DNA of 64,000 bases from positions 1 to 64,000 of the forward strand of contig CAYWVR010000019.1 of NCBI GenBank assembly GCA_964461715.1, in the 5' to 3' direction. The notes beneath the pieces were generated by a model. It saw only the letters and a list, made by a program, of their open reading frames with translations. It made no database searches and had not been told where the DNA came from. Within the stretch, counting starts at the first letter, position 1. Each line of letters begins with the position of its first letter. The stretch comes from CAYWVR01 sp964461715 (GTDB lineage Bacteria > Planctomycetota > Phycisphaerae > FEN-1346). A program made the translations under genes and the position numbers. Below are positions 35,004 through 43,711 of the stretch, piece after piece.

Positions 35004-35224
35004 TCAGGCGGGCGCCCATTCCGGTTCGTCGGGAAGGTCGGCCTTGCCGGAAACCTTCACGTGGAGCGCCTCGACGATGGCGGCCGCCCTTTCCAGGGAG
35101 ATGCCGTGGTGTTCGTTTCGCTCATCCCTGGCAACCCGGGACTCGTGCACGCCGAGGCGGGGGCGAAGTCGCGTTGCGTCAGCCCCGTCGCCGAGAGTTC
35201 CCGAAACCGTCGCCGGGTGAGCAT
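35004..35224 (-). pseudogene. Frameshifted XRE-type HTH regulator
   Basis: The ATG at 35224 follows GGAG and begins MLTRRRFRELSATGLTQRDF; after a frame change the protein continues RLGVHESRVARDERNEHHGI, then SLERAAAIVEALHVKVSGKA, to a TGA at 35006-35004. Together these give a typical small Cro/XRE helix-turn-helix, as found in antitoxins. The break falls at the five-C run 35163-35159 (minus strand) and one extra base would restore it. It begins 4 nt after the sulfatase stop. No toxin gene is adjacent. It is either a real pseudogene or a homopolymer error. Confidence 0.55.
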
Positions 35225-35228
35225 CGCG

Positions 35229-36581
35229 TCACTCCGTTCGCTCGGGGACCTGGGCCCCGACCTCGTCGCGCCACGCTCGGAGCCGGTCGCGAAGGTCCCG
35301 GGCCACGTCCGGCCGGTCGGCGGCAAGGTCCCGCGTCTCGCCGACGTCCTCGGCCAGGTTGAAAAGCTCGGTCCGCCCGTCCTCGAAGTGCTCGACGAGC
35401 TTCCATCCGCCCGCGCGGACCGCGCTGCCGGGCCGGCCGCCCTGGTTCGAGTAGTGCGGGTAGTGCGTGAAGGCCTGGGTCCGGACCGTCTCCGCCTCGC
35501 CGCGCAGCACGGGGGCGAAGCTCACGCCGTCGACGTGCTGGGAGGGACGGAGCGCCAGAAGTGCCATCTCAAGCATCGTCGGGTAGAAATCGTCGCTCGT
35601 CACGATGGCCGCGCTCGTCGAGCCGGGCTGCGTGACGCCGGGCCACCGCACGAGGCACGGCTCGCGGATGCCGCCCTCGTAGAGCCAGCCCTTCCCGGCC
35701 CGGAGCGGAAGGTTCGACGTGGGCCGGCCCTCGGCGGTCGAGAGGCCGCCATTGTCGGAAAAGAAGACGACGGCCGTGTGGTCGGCGACCCCGAGGGCGT
35801 CGAGCTTCGCGAGAATCCGCCCGACGCTCTCGTCGAGGCTCGCGATCATCCCGGCATAGACGGGATGGTTCTGGACGAGGCGGACCTTGTGGCCGCTCTC
35901 CTCGCCGAAGAGCGGGCCGCCCGCCTCCGCCACCTTCGCCGCCGACGCCTCGTAGCGGGCGACGTGCTCGGGCTTGGCCTCCAGCGGGATGTGGACGGCG
36001 TAGTGGGCAAAGTACAGAAAGAAGGGGCCGCCGGCGTGGGTGTCGAGAAACCGCTCGGCCTCCTCCGTGAGGCGGTCGTTGAGGTACTCGCCGGGGCAGC
36101 GGTCCGGGAGCCGCTTGATGCCGTACGGGTCGAAATAGGTGGGCGGGGCGCCCTGGTGGCAGCCGCCGACGTTGGTGTCGAAGCCCTGCCGGTCCGGCGA
36201 GAACTCGGGGTCCGGCCCGAGATGCCACTTGCCGACGTACCCGGTGGCGTAGCCCGCCTCCTTCAGGGCCTCGGCGATCGTCACCTCCGCAAGGGGCAGG
36301 CGAGTCTGCCACTCGAACGGGACGAGGGGCGAGTCCTGGGGCCAGCGCTTCCCCACCAGGAAGTTCGTCAGACGCAGCCGCGCGGGGTTCTTGCCCGTCA
36401 TGAGGCTCGCCCGCGTCGGCGAGCAGACGGGACTGGCCGCGTAGGCGTCCGTGAAACGCATGCCGGTGGCGGCCAGGCGGTCGATGTGCGGCGTTGAGTA
36501 GAAGGTGCTCCCGCAGCACGCCGCGTCGCAGGCGCCCATATCGTCGACCAGGATGAAGACGAAGTTGAGGGGCTCGGGCAC
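35229..36581 (-). CDS. Arylsulfatase-type sulfatase
   Basis: A 450-residue enzyme with a GTG start at 36581 (GGAG, 6-nt spacing) opening VPEPLNFVFILVDDMGACDA, whose double Asp binds calcium. The formylglycine motif is SPVCSPTRASLMTGKNP with Cys53, so activation by an FGE-type enzyme is expected. Further family marks are YATGYVGKWHLG, FFLYFAHYAVHIPLEAKPEH and VFFSDNGGLS. No signal peptide is visible in this start choice, although many planctomycete sulfatases are exported; an upstream in-frame extension lacks a good start. It lies 56 nt downstream of a mutarotase-like lipoprotein, which suggests a polysaccharide sulfate target. Confidence 0.93.
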   Translation of the reverse strand: MPEPLNFVFILVDDMGACDAACCGSTFYSTPHIDRLAATGMRFTDAYAASPVCSPTRASLMTGKNPARLRLTNFLVGKRWPQDSPLVPFEWQTRLPLAEVTIAEALKEAGYATGYVGKWHLGPDPEFSPDRQGFDTNVGGCHQGAPPTYFDPYGIKRLPDRCPGEYLNDRLTEEAERFLDTHAGGPFFLYFAHYAVHIPLEAKPEHVARYEASAAKVAEAGGPLFGEESGHKVRLVQNHPVYAGMIASLDESVGRILAKLDALGVADHTAVVFFSDNGGLSTAEGRPTSNLPLRAGKGWLYEGGIREPCLVRWPGVTQPGSTSAAIVTSDDFYPTMLEMALLALRPSQHVDGVSFAPVLRGEAETVRTQAFTHYPHYSNQGGRPGSAVRAGGWKLVEHFEDGRTELFNLAEDVGETRDLAADRPDVARDLRDRLRAWRDEVGAQVPERTE

Positions 36582-36637
36582 GGTCGGCTCCCATCTCGGG
36601 ATCGGGCGTGACCGCGAACGGACGTTCGCGAGTCCTA

Positions 36638-37666
36638 TCAGGGCCGAGCTTGCGTCTTTTCGGCCGCCCCCGCAAGCAAAAATGTGTACCGCGTCGTCCA
36701 CGCGCGGGCCTCGCCGGGCGCCAGGTCGAGCGCGAGGAACGGTTCCGGGCACAGCTCCTCCAGCCTCGCGTAGACGTGGTACGCCGCCGGGGTCCAGTCG
36801 CCCTCGATGCAGATGGCGGCCCAGGTGCCGGTGTGGGTGATCGTGACGCGGTTATGGGCGGGCGTTGAGAACCCTTCGAGCTTGGCCATGAGCGAGGGCA
36901 GGGGCTCGCCGGTCCCGAGGAAGTTGAGCTCGCGCCCCACGAATTGGGCCCCGCCGCGCCCGTTGATCCGACCGGCGAGCGGGAACGCGAACCGGGCCCG
37001 GTACGCCCGACCGACCGGCGCGGAGTCGATCTGAATCCAGTTATGACTATAGTGCCGGAACGTCATCCGTTCGCGGCCGCGGTTCTCGAAACGGTGGGCG
37101 ATGGCGAAGCCGTTGCCCGTGATCGTGACCCGCTTCGTGTAGTCCCACCCGTGGCCGCTCGGGTGCGCGGCACTCTGCCGGAAGTCGACGTGGTCCGTGC
37201 CGCGCTCGACCGTCCACGGGATCGGCTCGACGCGCCAGGGGCCCTTCGTTTCGGCCCGCCGCCCGATGCCGACGCCGGGCTTCAGAATCTTCCGGACGTC
37301 GCCGGGATCGGGCTCGATCGGGATCGTAAGCTTGCACTCCTCGCTCGTGCCGAGGCTGTACTTGGGGACCCGGCGTCCGTCGACTTCGGTCCATCCGCCG
37401 ATGAACGTGTGGCCGCGGTACTCGGCCAAGGCCACCCGCCCGGCCCAGTCGAACCGGATGCCGCCGTAGTCCTCCGACCAGCGGTCCGACGCCATCGTTG
37501 CCTCGTCCGGGAGGAGCACGACGATGCGGGCGTCGCCTTTCGCGAGGACGACCTTCGGCAGGACGTCGTCGGCGTCGACCCAGAAGGCGTTCTCGACGCG
37601 CTCCGTCCCCATGCAGGCGGCCGCGAGAAGGGCGACCAGGATCGGACTGAGATGGCGGACATCCAT
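36638..37666 (-). CDS. Lipoprotein with galactose-mutarotase-like fold
   Basis: A 342-residue protein with the lipobox LAAAC. The region AIAHRFENRGRERMTFRHYS, then HNWIQID, resembles the core of aldose-epimerase/mutarotase-like carbohydrate-binding proteins (N-x-G...Y-x-HN), and the protein is beta-rich throughout. The start at 37666 has AAGGGAG directly against the ATG, which is unusually close. It is upstream of the sulfatase on the same strand. A role in sugar binding or isomerisation is inferred from the fold only. Confidence 0.62.
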   Translation of the reverse strand: MDVRHLSPILVALLAAACMGTERVENAFWVDADDVLPKVVLAKGDARIVVLLPDEATMASDRWSEDYGGIRFDWAGRVALAEYRGHTFIGGWTEVDGRRVPKYSLGTSEECKLTIPIEPDPGDVRKILKPGVGIGRRAETKGPWRVEPIPWTVERGTDHVDFRQSAAHPSGHGWDYTKRVTITGNGFAIAHRFENRGRERMTFRHYSHNWIQIDSAPVGRAYRARFAFPLAGRINGRGGAQFVGRELNFLGTGEPLPSLMAKLEGFSTPAHNRVTITHTGTWAAICIEGDWTPAAYHVYARLEELCPEPFLALDLAPGEARAWTTRYTFLLAGAAEKTQARP

Positions 37667-37726
37667 CTCCCTTGGAACCGCCGCCGCGCCCGCGTCGCTC
37701 GGTGAATCCGTGCGGAGGGCCCGCGC

Positions 37727-37755
37727 TTGCGACGGACGCCGTGGCCCGGCATAAT
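37727..37755 (+). promoter_or_regulatory. Promoter giving a leaderless HhH-protein mRNA
   Basis: TTGCGA (37727-37732), 17-bp spacer, CATAAT (37750-37755). The expected transcription start, 6-7 nt later, coincides with the ATG at 37762. Confidence 0.55.
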
Positions 37756-37761
37756 GCCGCC

Positions 37762-38178
37762 ATGACCGATCCGGCCCCGTCCCGTCCTCGCCGCACCCCC
37801 GCCATCGCGCGGGCGGAGCAGGCGTTGCTGGTGGCCCTGGTGCTGCTGGTGGCGGGCGGGGTGGCGTGGCGGCTCTGGCGGGACGGGGCCTTCGGCCGCG
37901 AGATCGTGGTGGAGCCCGCCCCCGAGCCGGGGTACCGCGTCGACCTCAACGCCGCCGACTGGCACGAGCTTTCGCTCGTGCCGGGCCTCGGGGAGAAGCT
38001 CGGGAAGGGGATCGTCGCGCTTCGGGCGTCGGGGGGCGGGCGCTTCGAGCGGGTCGAGGACATCCTCGCGGTCGACGGCATCGGCGCCAAGACCTTCGCC
38101 CGGGCCGCCCCCTACCTCTTCGTCCGCGACGGCCCCGCCGACCCCGGGGCCGAGCCCGTCGAAATGATCGACCCGTAG
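37762..38178 (+). CDS. Membrane-anchored helix-hairpin-helix protein (ComEA-like)
   Basis: A 138-residue protein with one TM helix (QALLVALVLLVAGGVAWRL) and a C-terminal DNA-binding HhH pair: RVDLNAADWHELSLVPGLGE, then ERVEDILAVDGIGAKTFAR. This is the layout of ComEA, the DNA receptor for uptake, and of related competence or type II secretion helpers. No ribosome binding site precedes the ATG, and the promoter position suggests leaderless translation. No other competence gene is nearby. Confidence 0.8.
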   Translation: MTDPAPSRPRRTPAIARAEQALLVALVLLVAGGVAWRLWRDGAFGREIVVEPAPEPGYRVDLNAADWHELSLVPGLGEKLGKGIVALRASGGGRFERVEDILAVDGIGAKTFARAAPYLFVRDGPADPGAEPVEMIDP

Positions 38179-38227
38179 CCCCCCGCGCCGCGTGTTCAAC
38201 ACGGCCAGGGGCACGAAAGGAGCCCGG

Positions 38228-39439
38228 ATGCGATCCATCGTCACCGTTGCCTTGCTGGCCGTCGCAAGCGTCAGCCTTGCCGCCAAAGCCCCGAAGCTCG
38301 ACGAGGCGGACCTCGATGCGCGGATCGAGGCCCTCCGCAAGGGCGACTTCGCCGTCCGCGTTCCGGGCGGGCGCGGACCGGTGACGTACGCCCTCGTGCG
38401 GCACGCGTTCCCGTTCGGCACGTGCGTCAACCAGTCGGTCCTCCTCGCGGACTCGCCCGACGGCGCGCGGTACCGCGAGCACCTCGTCCGGTACTTCAAC
38501 TCGGCGGTCGATGAGTACGCGATGAAGTGGAAGCCGATGGAGCCGCAGCCCGGCGTCCATCGCGACGAGGCGCCGCTTCGCGTCTGGGAAACCTGCGACC
38601 GGCTGGGCCTTCCGATGCGCGGCCACTGCCTCTTCTGGGGCGTGAACCAGGGCCCCGCCGACTGGCACAAGACACTGGAGCCGGGGGCCCTGGAGGCGGC
38701 GATGAAGGCGCGCCTCGCGCGGGTGCTCGGCCTCTTTCGCGGCAAGATCGGCGAATGGGACCTCAACAACGAGATGATCCACGGCGACCTCTACGCGAAG
38801 AAACTCGGCCTCGAAAGCGGCGCCGCCTACTTCAAGTGGGCCCGGGCCGTCGACCCCGACGTCCGCCTCTACGTCAACGACTACTCGATCCTCTCCGGCG
38901 GCGACACCGACAAGTACGTTCGGCACATCGAGCGGCTGATTGCCGACGGGGCGGATGTGGGCGGCATCGGCGTCCAGGGCCACTTCGGCAAGGGCGTCGG
39001 TCCGAGCGACCGGCTCTGGGCAAAGCTTGACAAGCTCGCCCGCTTCCGGCTCCCCATCAAGATCACGGAGTTCGATATCAACACGAAGGACGAGGACGCC
39101 CAGGCCGCCGACACTCGCCGCTTCTACAAGCTCTGCTTCGCCCACCCGGCCGTCAAGGGCATCCTGATGTGGGGCTTCTGGGAGGGGCGGCACTGGCGGC
39201 CGAGGGCGGCCCTCTGGCGCAAGGACTGGACGGCCAAGCCCAACGGCGAGGCCTACGCGAAGCTCGTTACGGAGGAGTGGACAACGCGCGGCACGGGGGA
39301 GGCGGACGCGTCCGGGCGGGTCCGGTTCCGTGGATTCTACGGCACGTACCGGCTGACACAGGGCGGCCTCACGTTCGAGGCGACCCTGACGCCGCAGCGC
39401 CTCGAAACCAACGCCACGCCGGCCAAGGAGGCGAGGTGA
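38228..39439 (+). CDS. GH10 endo-1,4-beta-xylanase
   Basis: A 403-residue secreted glycosidase; the ATG at 38228 follows AAAGGAG. A signal peptide ends near SVSLAAKA. The GH10 barrel shows the acid/base Glu182 in GEWDLNNEMIHG (family form WDVVNE), GVQGHFGK, and the nucleophile Glu281 in IKITEFDINTKD, then GILMWGFWEGRHW. It retains substrate segments KWKPMEPQPGVH and RGHCLFWG. It should cut xylan backbones outside the cytoplasm. The short C-terminal beta-domain (RFRGFYGTYRLTQGG) is common in planctomycete GH10 proteins. Confidence 0.94.
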   Translation: MRSIVTVALLAVASVSLAAKAPKLDEADLDARIEALRKGDFAVRVPGGRGPVTYALVRHAFPFGTCVNQSVLLADSPDGARYREHLVRYFNSAVDEYAMKWKPMEPQPGVHRDEAPLRVWETCDRLGLPMRGHCLFWGVNQGPADWHKTLEPGALEAAMKARLARVLGLFRGKIGEWDLNNEMIHGDLYAKKLGLESGAAYFKWARAVDPDVRLYVNDYSILSGGDTDKYVRHIERLIADGADVGGIGVQGHFGKGVGPSDRLWAKLDKLARFRLPIKITEFDINTKDEDAQAADTRRFYKLCFAHPAVKGILMWGFWEGRHWRPRAALWRKDWTAKPNGEAYAKLVTEEWTTRGTGEADASGRVRFRGFYGTYRLTQGGLTFEATLTPQRLETNATPAKEAR

Positions 39440-39857
39440 TGGTTCGAAGCGGGCTGGGGGCGAGGCTCGTCCTTGCATTCCCGACGCTCCCCGTCGCGAA
39501 CGAGTTGACCTCAGTACAGAACCTCAAGCAGGTCCGCTCGGCCCACGGGTACAACACGGGGCAGTTCAGCTGCGCCTGCCCGTTCACCTTCGTCGCGGAC
39601 CGCCCGTACATTCGGTCCCACGACGATCTCTGCGCGTTCGGCCCGCGGCGGCAGCGCAAAAAGAGACGCGGCGTCCTCCCTCCGGGGGCGCCGCGCCCTG
39701 AGCTTCGTCGCCTGCGCCGTCGGCGGCGGGCTCGGTGTCGGTGGCTGCGGGCGGCGCGGGCATTGCGTTGTCGGGTCCGAAGCAACCGGCGGCTGCGGGG
39801 CTCGGCCCGTTTCACCGGGTGCCAGGGCAAACGCCATGGGCCCGGGCAAAGGGGCGC
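39440..39857. other. Intergenic stretch without a supported gene
   Basis: About 420 bp between the xylanase and the next gene. An open frame starting at 39439 (MVRSGLGARLVLAFPTLPVA, later NLKQVRSAHGYNTG) is weakly protein-like at its start but turns into an arginine-rich, low-complexity tail; the opposite strand has similar frames. I cannot support a gene. A decayed coding region is possible. Confidence 0.4.
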
Positions 39858-39886
39858 TTGCAGCCGTGACGGTTGTGTGGTAGATA
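39858..39886 (+). promoter_or_regulatory. Promoter of the exported TPR-like gene
   Basis: TTGCAG (39858-39863), 17-bp spacer, TAGATA (39881-39886), about 40 nt before the ATG at 39928. Confidence 0.4.
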
Positions 39887-39927
39887 ACCCTTGATACGCC
39901 GACCCGCTTGGGAGCAGGGATTGCCGC

Positions 39928-40998
39928 ATGCGATGCCGCCGCTTGGCCCTGATTGCCCTTCTCGTGCCCTTCTGGCCTTTCTGCGCGGCCTCTGTGGCCG
40001 AACAGGACGATCCGAACGGAGCCGCCGCCGATCTCTATCGGACGGCCCTCGAGCGGCACGCTGCGGGGGACTTGGACGAGGCCCGGTTGGCGCTGGTGTC
40101 GATGGTGAATCTGGAGGGCCCCGACCCGTTCGTGACGGCCAAGGGCGCGGCCCTGCTGGGGGAGGTGTGCCTGGCGACGGGACGCGTCGCGGAGGCCGCC
40201 GAGGCTTACGAAACGGCCGCGCGGCGGGGGGCCATGGCCCGTTCGGGACGCATCTCCGACCGCGAGCAGATCACGTGGGAGCTCTCCGCCCGGGTCCTCC
40301 GGGCCCATCCGGACGGTCGCTTGGGCGAAAAACCCCTGTCGGCTCCCGAGGTCATGAAGGCGGCCTTCGCCGAGTTCGCGGGCGAATGGGCCGCCAAAAT
40401 CCAGCAGGTCTGCTCGGAGGCCGAATCCGCCCCCAACTACAACGCCGCCCGGATCATCCTGGGCCGCTGCGACCGGCTCATCGACGAGCTGAAGCAGATG
40501 GACCTGGTGCGGGCCATGGAGGCCGCCAAGCGGCATCTGAAGGCGTCGGAGAACCTTCTGGCGGCGGAGCTGGACCGCGTCCTGGGGCAGATGGAGGCGC
40601 GGTGGACGTCGATCGTCGAGGGTCATCCCCACCACCCCCACCACCGCGGAGGCTACCGGGCCCGCCCGAATAACCTCTACTATAGTCGGCCCGAGTACGA
40701 AGCCGCCCGGGCCCATTGGGAGCGGTTCCGCGAGCATAACGCCGATCTGAGCTTTCTGATCCGTCTGGCGAGCATCGCCGAGGGGCGGATCGAGGAGCTG
40801 CGGGCCCTCCACGCCTCGAATCCCCGGGCCCCATGGACCCGCGACGCCGACGCCCGGCGCGTCGAGGAGCTCCAGCGGTACCCCGACCGGCCCGGTCCGT
40901 GGACGCCCGGCGGGGCCATCGAGAAGGTCCGCGTGCCGCCCAAGCCGAAGCTCTACGTCGAGCCGCCGAAAATCCGGGGCCGCCAGCCGCGGCGGTAA
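39928..40998 (+). CDS. Exported TPR-like protein of unknown function
   Basis: A 356-residue protein with a signal peptide (LALIALLVPFWPFCAASVA). Residues 30-110 contain TPR-like helices (AADLYRTALERHAAGDLDEA, LGEVCLATGRVAEAAEAYET). A histidine cluster (EGHPHHPHHRGGY) and a basic proline-rich C-terminus follow. AGGGA lies upstream of the ATG. No catalytic motif is seen. It probably acts in the periplasm as a scaffold; this is inference from repeats only. Confidence 0.68.
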   Translation: MRCRRLALIALLVPFWPFCAASVAEQDDPNGAAADLYRTALERHAAGDLDEARLALVSMVNLEGPDPFVTAKGAALLGEVCLATGRVAEAAEAYETAARRGAMARSGRISDREQITWELSARVLRAHPDGRLGEKPLSAPEVMKAAFAEFAGEWAAKIQQVCSEAESAPNYNAARIILGRCDRLIDELKQMDLVRAMEAAKRHLKASENLLAAELDRVLGQMEARWTSIVEGHPHHPHHRGGYRARPNNLYYSRPEYEAARAHWERFREHNADLSFLIRLASIAEGRIEELRALHASNPRAPWTRDADARRVEELQRYPDRPGPWTPGGAIEKVRVPPKPKLYVEPPKIRGRQPRR

Positions 40999-41056
40999 TA
41001 TCCGCCCGAGGGCCGGTCCGGGCGACCTTCCACCCCTCCCTCGCGGCGGGTCGTCC

Positions 41057-41084
41057 TTGACACGCGCCCGCGATGTGCTACCTT
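41057..41084 (+). promoter_or_regulatory. Promoter of the GGCT-like gene
   Basis: Perfect TTGACA (41057-41062), 16-bp spacer, TACCTT (41079-41084). The leader is about 24 nt. Confidence 0.55.
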
Positions 41085-41114
41085 TCTCCGGACGCGGTCG
41101 CGAGGGCGCAAGCG

Positions 41115-41528
41115 ATGCTCTACTTCGCCTACGGCGCCAATCTCAGCAAGGCCCACATGAGGCTGTGGTGCCCGAGCGCGCGGCCGGTGGGGGTGGCGAC
41201 CCTCGCGGACCATCGGCTGGCGTTCCGATTCTGGGCCGATCTGGCGCCCAGCCCCGGCGACACCGTCCACGGGGCCCTCTACGAGATCGCCGACGCCGAC
41301 CGGGCCGGCTTGGACGAGTACGAGGACTGCCCGGTCCTCTACGAGCGGGTTCCCGTCCGGGTGCGGACCGAGGACGGACCCGTGGAAGCCGTGACGTACT
41401 GCATGAAGCCCGGCTACGGTTTCGCCCCGCCCGCCCGCGAGTACCTGAACCTGATCCTTCAGGGCTTTGAGGACTGGGAGCTGGATGTCGAGCTCCTGCC
41501 CGTGGCTACCCTCGGGCAAGAGGCCTGA
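41115..41528 (+). CDS. Gamma-glutamylcyclotransferase-like protein
   Basis: A 137-residue protein starting MLYFAYGANLSKAHM. The YFAYGxNL motif is the signature loop of the GGCT/AIG2 fold; the expected catalytic Glu lies in LDEYEDCP. Family members release 5-oxoproline from gamma-glutamyl amines or peptides. Length is typical. It is a single gene with its own promoter. Confidence 0.88.
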   Translation: MLYFAYGANLSKAHMRLWCPSARPVGVATLADHRLAFRFWADLAPSPGDTVHGALYEIADADRAGLDEYEDCPVLYERVPVRVRTEDGPVEAVTYCMKPGYGFAPPAREYLNLILQGFEDWELDVELLPVATLGQEA

Positions 41529-41594
41529 CGTGCCCGACCGCAACGCCCTCCTCGATGCCTACGCGATCCCCCGGCGGCGTGTTGGCGGAGGCCT

Positions 41595-41623
41595 TTCGAG
41601 CCCGACCGGGCGGCCCCTATAAT
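41595..41623 (+). promoter_or_regulatory. Promoter of aldo/keto reductase gene
   Basis: TTCGAG (41595-41600), 17-bp spacer, perfect TATAAT (41618-41623). CCGGCACGTGCCGG (41628-41641) immediately downstream is a perfect 14-bp palindrome covering the expected transcription start, so it could be an operator. Confidence 0.5.
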
Positions 41624-41665
41624 GGTCCGGCACGTGCCGGTCACCCGACAAGCGAAGGAGACGCC

Positions 41666-42658
41666 ATGAGGACTCGCCCGCTCGGACCCACGGACGTCGA
41701 CGTCAGCGTCATCACCCTCGGCGCCTGGGCCATCGGAGGATGGATGTGGGGCGGTACGGACGACGACGCCGCCCTCGACGGTATCAGGAAGGCGGTGGAT
41801 CTGGGCATGACGAGCGTCGACACGGCCCCCGTCTATGGATTCGGCCACTCCGAGACCATCGTGGGCCGGGCCATCGAGGGTCGGCGCGACCGCGTCCAGG
41901 TGCTGACGAAGTTCGGGCTCCGGTGGGACCTGGAGAAGGGCGCCAAGTACTTCGACTCGCGGGACAATCGCGGCCGGCCCGTCTCCGTGTACAAGTACGG
42001 CGGGGCCGCCGGCGTCATCGAGGAGTGCGAGATGAGCCTGCGGCGGCTGGGGATCGACGAGATCGACCTCTATCAGCACCACTGGCCCGACCCGTCGACG
42101 CCGGTTGAGGAGACGATGGGGGCGTGCGAGCGGCTCCTGAAGCAGGGCAAAATCCGGGCCGTCGGCGTCTCGAACTACACGCCCACGATGATGGAGACGG
42201 CCCGCCGGTGCGTGCCGCTCGCATCCGACCAGCCCCCCTACTCCATGCTCCAGCGGGACATCGAGGACGACGTCCTCCCTTGGTGCCGCGAGCACGATGT
42301 GGCCGTTCTCGTCTACAGCCCGTTCCAGGGGGGCCTCCTGACGGGGGCCGTTCCCGCGGACCGGGAGTTCGACGAGGGCGACAAACGCCGCCGCGACCCC
42401 CTCTATGCCAAGGAGAACCGCCGCCGCGTTAACCGGTTCCTCGACTCTCTCCGCCCGGTGGCCGAGCGGCACGAGGCGACGATCCCGCAGCTTGTGCTCG
42501 CTTGGACCGTGGCCCAGCCGGGTGTCACGAGCGCCCTGGCCGGCGTCCGCAACCCGGACCAGGCCGGCGAGAACGCCGGGGCGGGTGAGATCGAGCTCTC
42601 CGAAGAGGACCTCGCCGAGATCGACGCGAAGCTCGAGGAATTGGAGCGGGAGGGCTAG
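41666..42658 (+). CDS. Aldo/keto reductase
   Basis: A 330-residue NADPH-type aldo/keto reductase; the ATG at 41666 follows AAGGAG. The catalytic tetrad is visible as TSVDTAPVYGFGHSE (Asp, Tyr), VLTKFG (Lys) and YQHHWPD (His). AVGVSNYTPTMMETA and SPFQGGLLTG are the usual cofactor-side loops. It is unrelated in detail to the iron-sulfur reductase at 20738. It belongs to the general sugar/aldehyde reductase group (YhdN/AKR11-like). The substrate is unknown. Confidence 0.92.
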   Translation: MRTRPLGPTDVDVSVITLGAWAIGGWMWGGTDDDAALDGIRKAVDLGMTSVDTAPVYGFGHSETIVGRAIEGRRDRVQVLTKFGLRWDLEKGAKYFDSRDNRGRPVSVYKYGGAAGVIEECEMSLRRLGIDEIDLYQHHWPDPSTPVEETMGACERLLKQGKIRAVGVSNYTPTMMETARRCVPLASDQPPYSMLQRDIEDDVLPWCREHDVAVLVYSPFQGGLLTGAVPADREFDEGDKRRRDPLYAKENRRRVNRFLDSLRPVAERHEATIPQLVLAWTVAQPGVTSALAGVRNPDQAGENAGAGEIELSEEDLAEIDAKLEELEREG

Positions 42659-42707
42659 CGAAGCCCGCTTCATGCCGGACGGCCGGCGCTCGCCTTCGGT
42701 GTCGCGG

Positions 42708-43535
42708 CTAACGAGGCCACGGCGATCCGCGTTTCATTTCGAGCACGGCCCAGACGGGATGGTGATCAGATGGGAAACGCCCGTCCTCGGTGCCGCGGTC
42801 GATACCCGCGGCCCGGGCTTCGAGATGGGGCGTGTGGAGAATCCAGTCGATGCGGCGGCGGACGTTCAGGCCCCATCCGTGCCACGTCCCCTCCGCTCCC
42901 TGCGGTTCGGGGTGGACCTCCCGGTAGCTGTCGAGGAGCCTCGGCCCGCCGACGGGCCCGGCCAGGAGCGCCCGGTAGGTCCGGCGGCCCGCCCGGGTGT
43001 TGAAATCCCCCGTCACGATCGTCGGGGCCCCTCGGGCGATCGTCCCGATCCGGCGCCTCAGAAGCGCCGCCGACCGCTGCCGCGCGTGCCACGAGAGAAG
43101 GTCGAAGTGCGTGTTGAAAAGGTACAGCACCGTCCTCGGCACCCGGCGGGAGGCCAGCTTGAGCCACGTGGCGATCCGCGGTCGCAAGCAGAACCAGTCG
43201 CGGCTGCCCGGCACGTCGGGCGTCTTGGAGAGCCAGAACGTGCCGTCCGCGAGCTTCTCGAACCGGTCCCGCCGCCAGAACACCGCCGCGTGCATCCCGC
43301 GCCGGTCCCCCGCGACGCGTCCCCGCCCCGTGAACCCGTAGTCCGGCAGGACGCGTCTCAGGTACGCGGCCTGGAAATCCAGCAGCTCCTGCGTGCCCAG
43401 CAGGTCCGGGTCGAAGGTGCGAATCGTCTCGGCGACGAGGGCCTTGCGGGCGTCCCAGGGGGCGACGTGCAGGTCCCCCGTCGCGCACAGGATGTTGAAG
43501 CTCATGACTCGCAGGGCGTCGCCGTCGCGTCCCAT
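42708..43535 (-). CDS. Endonuclease/exonuclease/phosphatase-family protein
   Basis: A 275-residue protein. The ATG at 43535 is preferred (GGAG 7 nt upstream) over one at 43562. EEP-fold motifs are present: LRVMSFNILCATGD, LLGTQELLDFQ (metal Glu), LYLFNTHFD, APTIVTGDFNTRAG and FPSDHHPVWAVLE (catalytic His). These are Mg-dependent phosphodiesterases or phosphatases. The lack of a signal peptide suggests a cytoplasmic enzyme; DNA repair (ExoIII-like) is less likely than a small-substrate phosphodiesterase. It is convergent with the aldo/keto reductase gene. Confidence 0.9.
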   Translation of the reverse strand: MGRDGDALRVMSFNILCATGDLHVAPWDARKALVAETIRTFDPDLLGTQELLDFQAAYLRRVLPDYGFTGRGRVAGDRRGMHAAVFWRRDRFEKLADGTFWLSKTPDVPGSRDWFCLRPRIATWLKLASRRVPRTVLYLFNTHFDLLSWHARQRSAALLRRRIGTIARGAPTIVTGDFNTRAGRRTYRALLAGPVGGPRLLDSYREVHPEPQGAEGTWHGWGLNVRRRIDWILHTPHLEARAAGIDRGTEDGRFPSDHHPVWAVLEMKRGSPWPR

Positions 43536-43711
43536 CGTCGTCTCCGCCTTCCCGGTTCCCATGCTACCTGACCGGCGGGCCCCGGAAAAGCGCCGACCCG
43601 GAAGTGGCCCACGCTCGCCCAACCGGGACCTTTCGCGCCGTTCATCGAGAGGGAAGCAGCGCGAGGGCCTGACGCGTGGCAAGATCGGGACTTCCGCTTC
43701 TTCCACGGCTT

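Noticed and set aside
39439..39894. Possible gene right after the xylanase
   Set aside because: Only the first 60 codons look protein-like, the remainder is Arg-rich low complexity, and there is no family motif.
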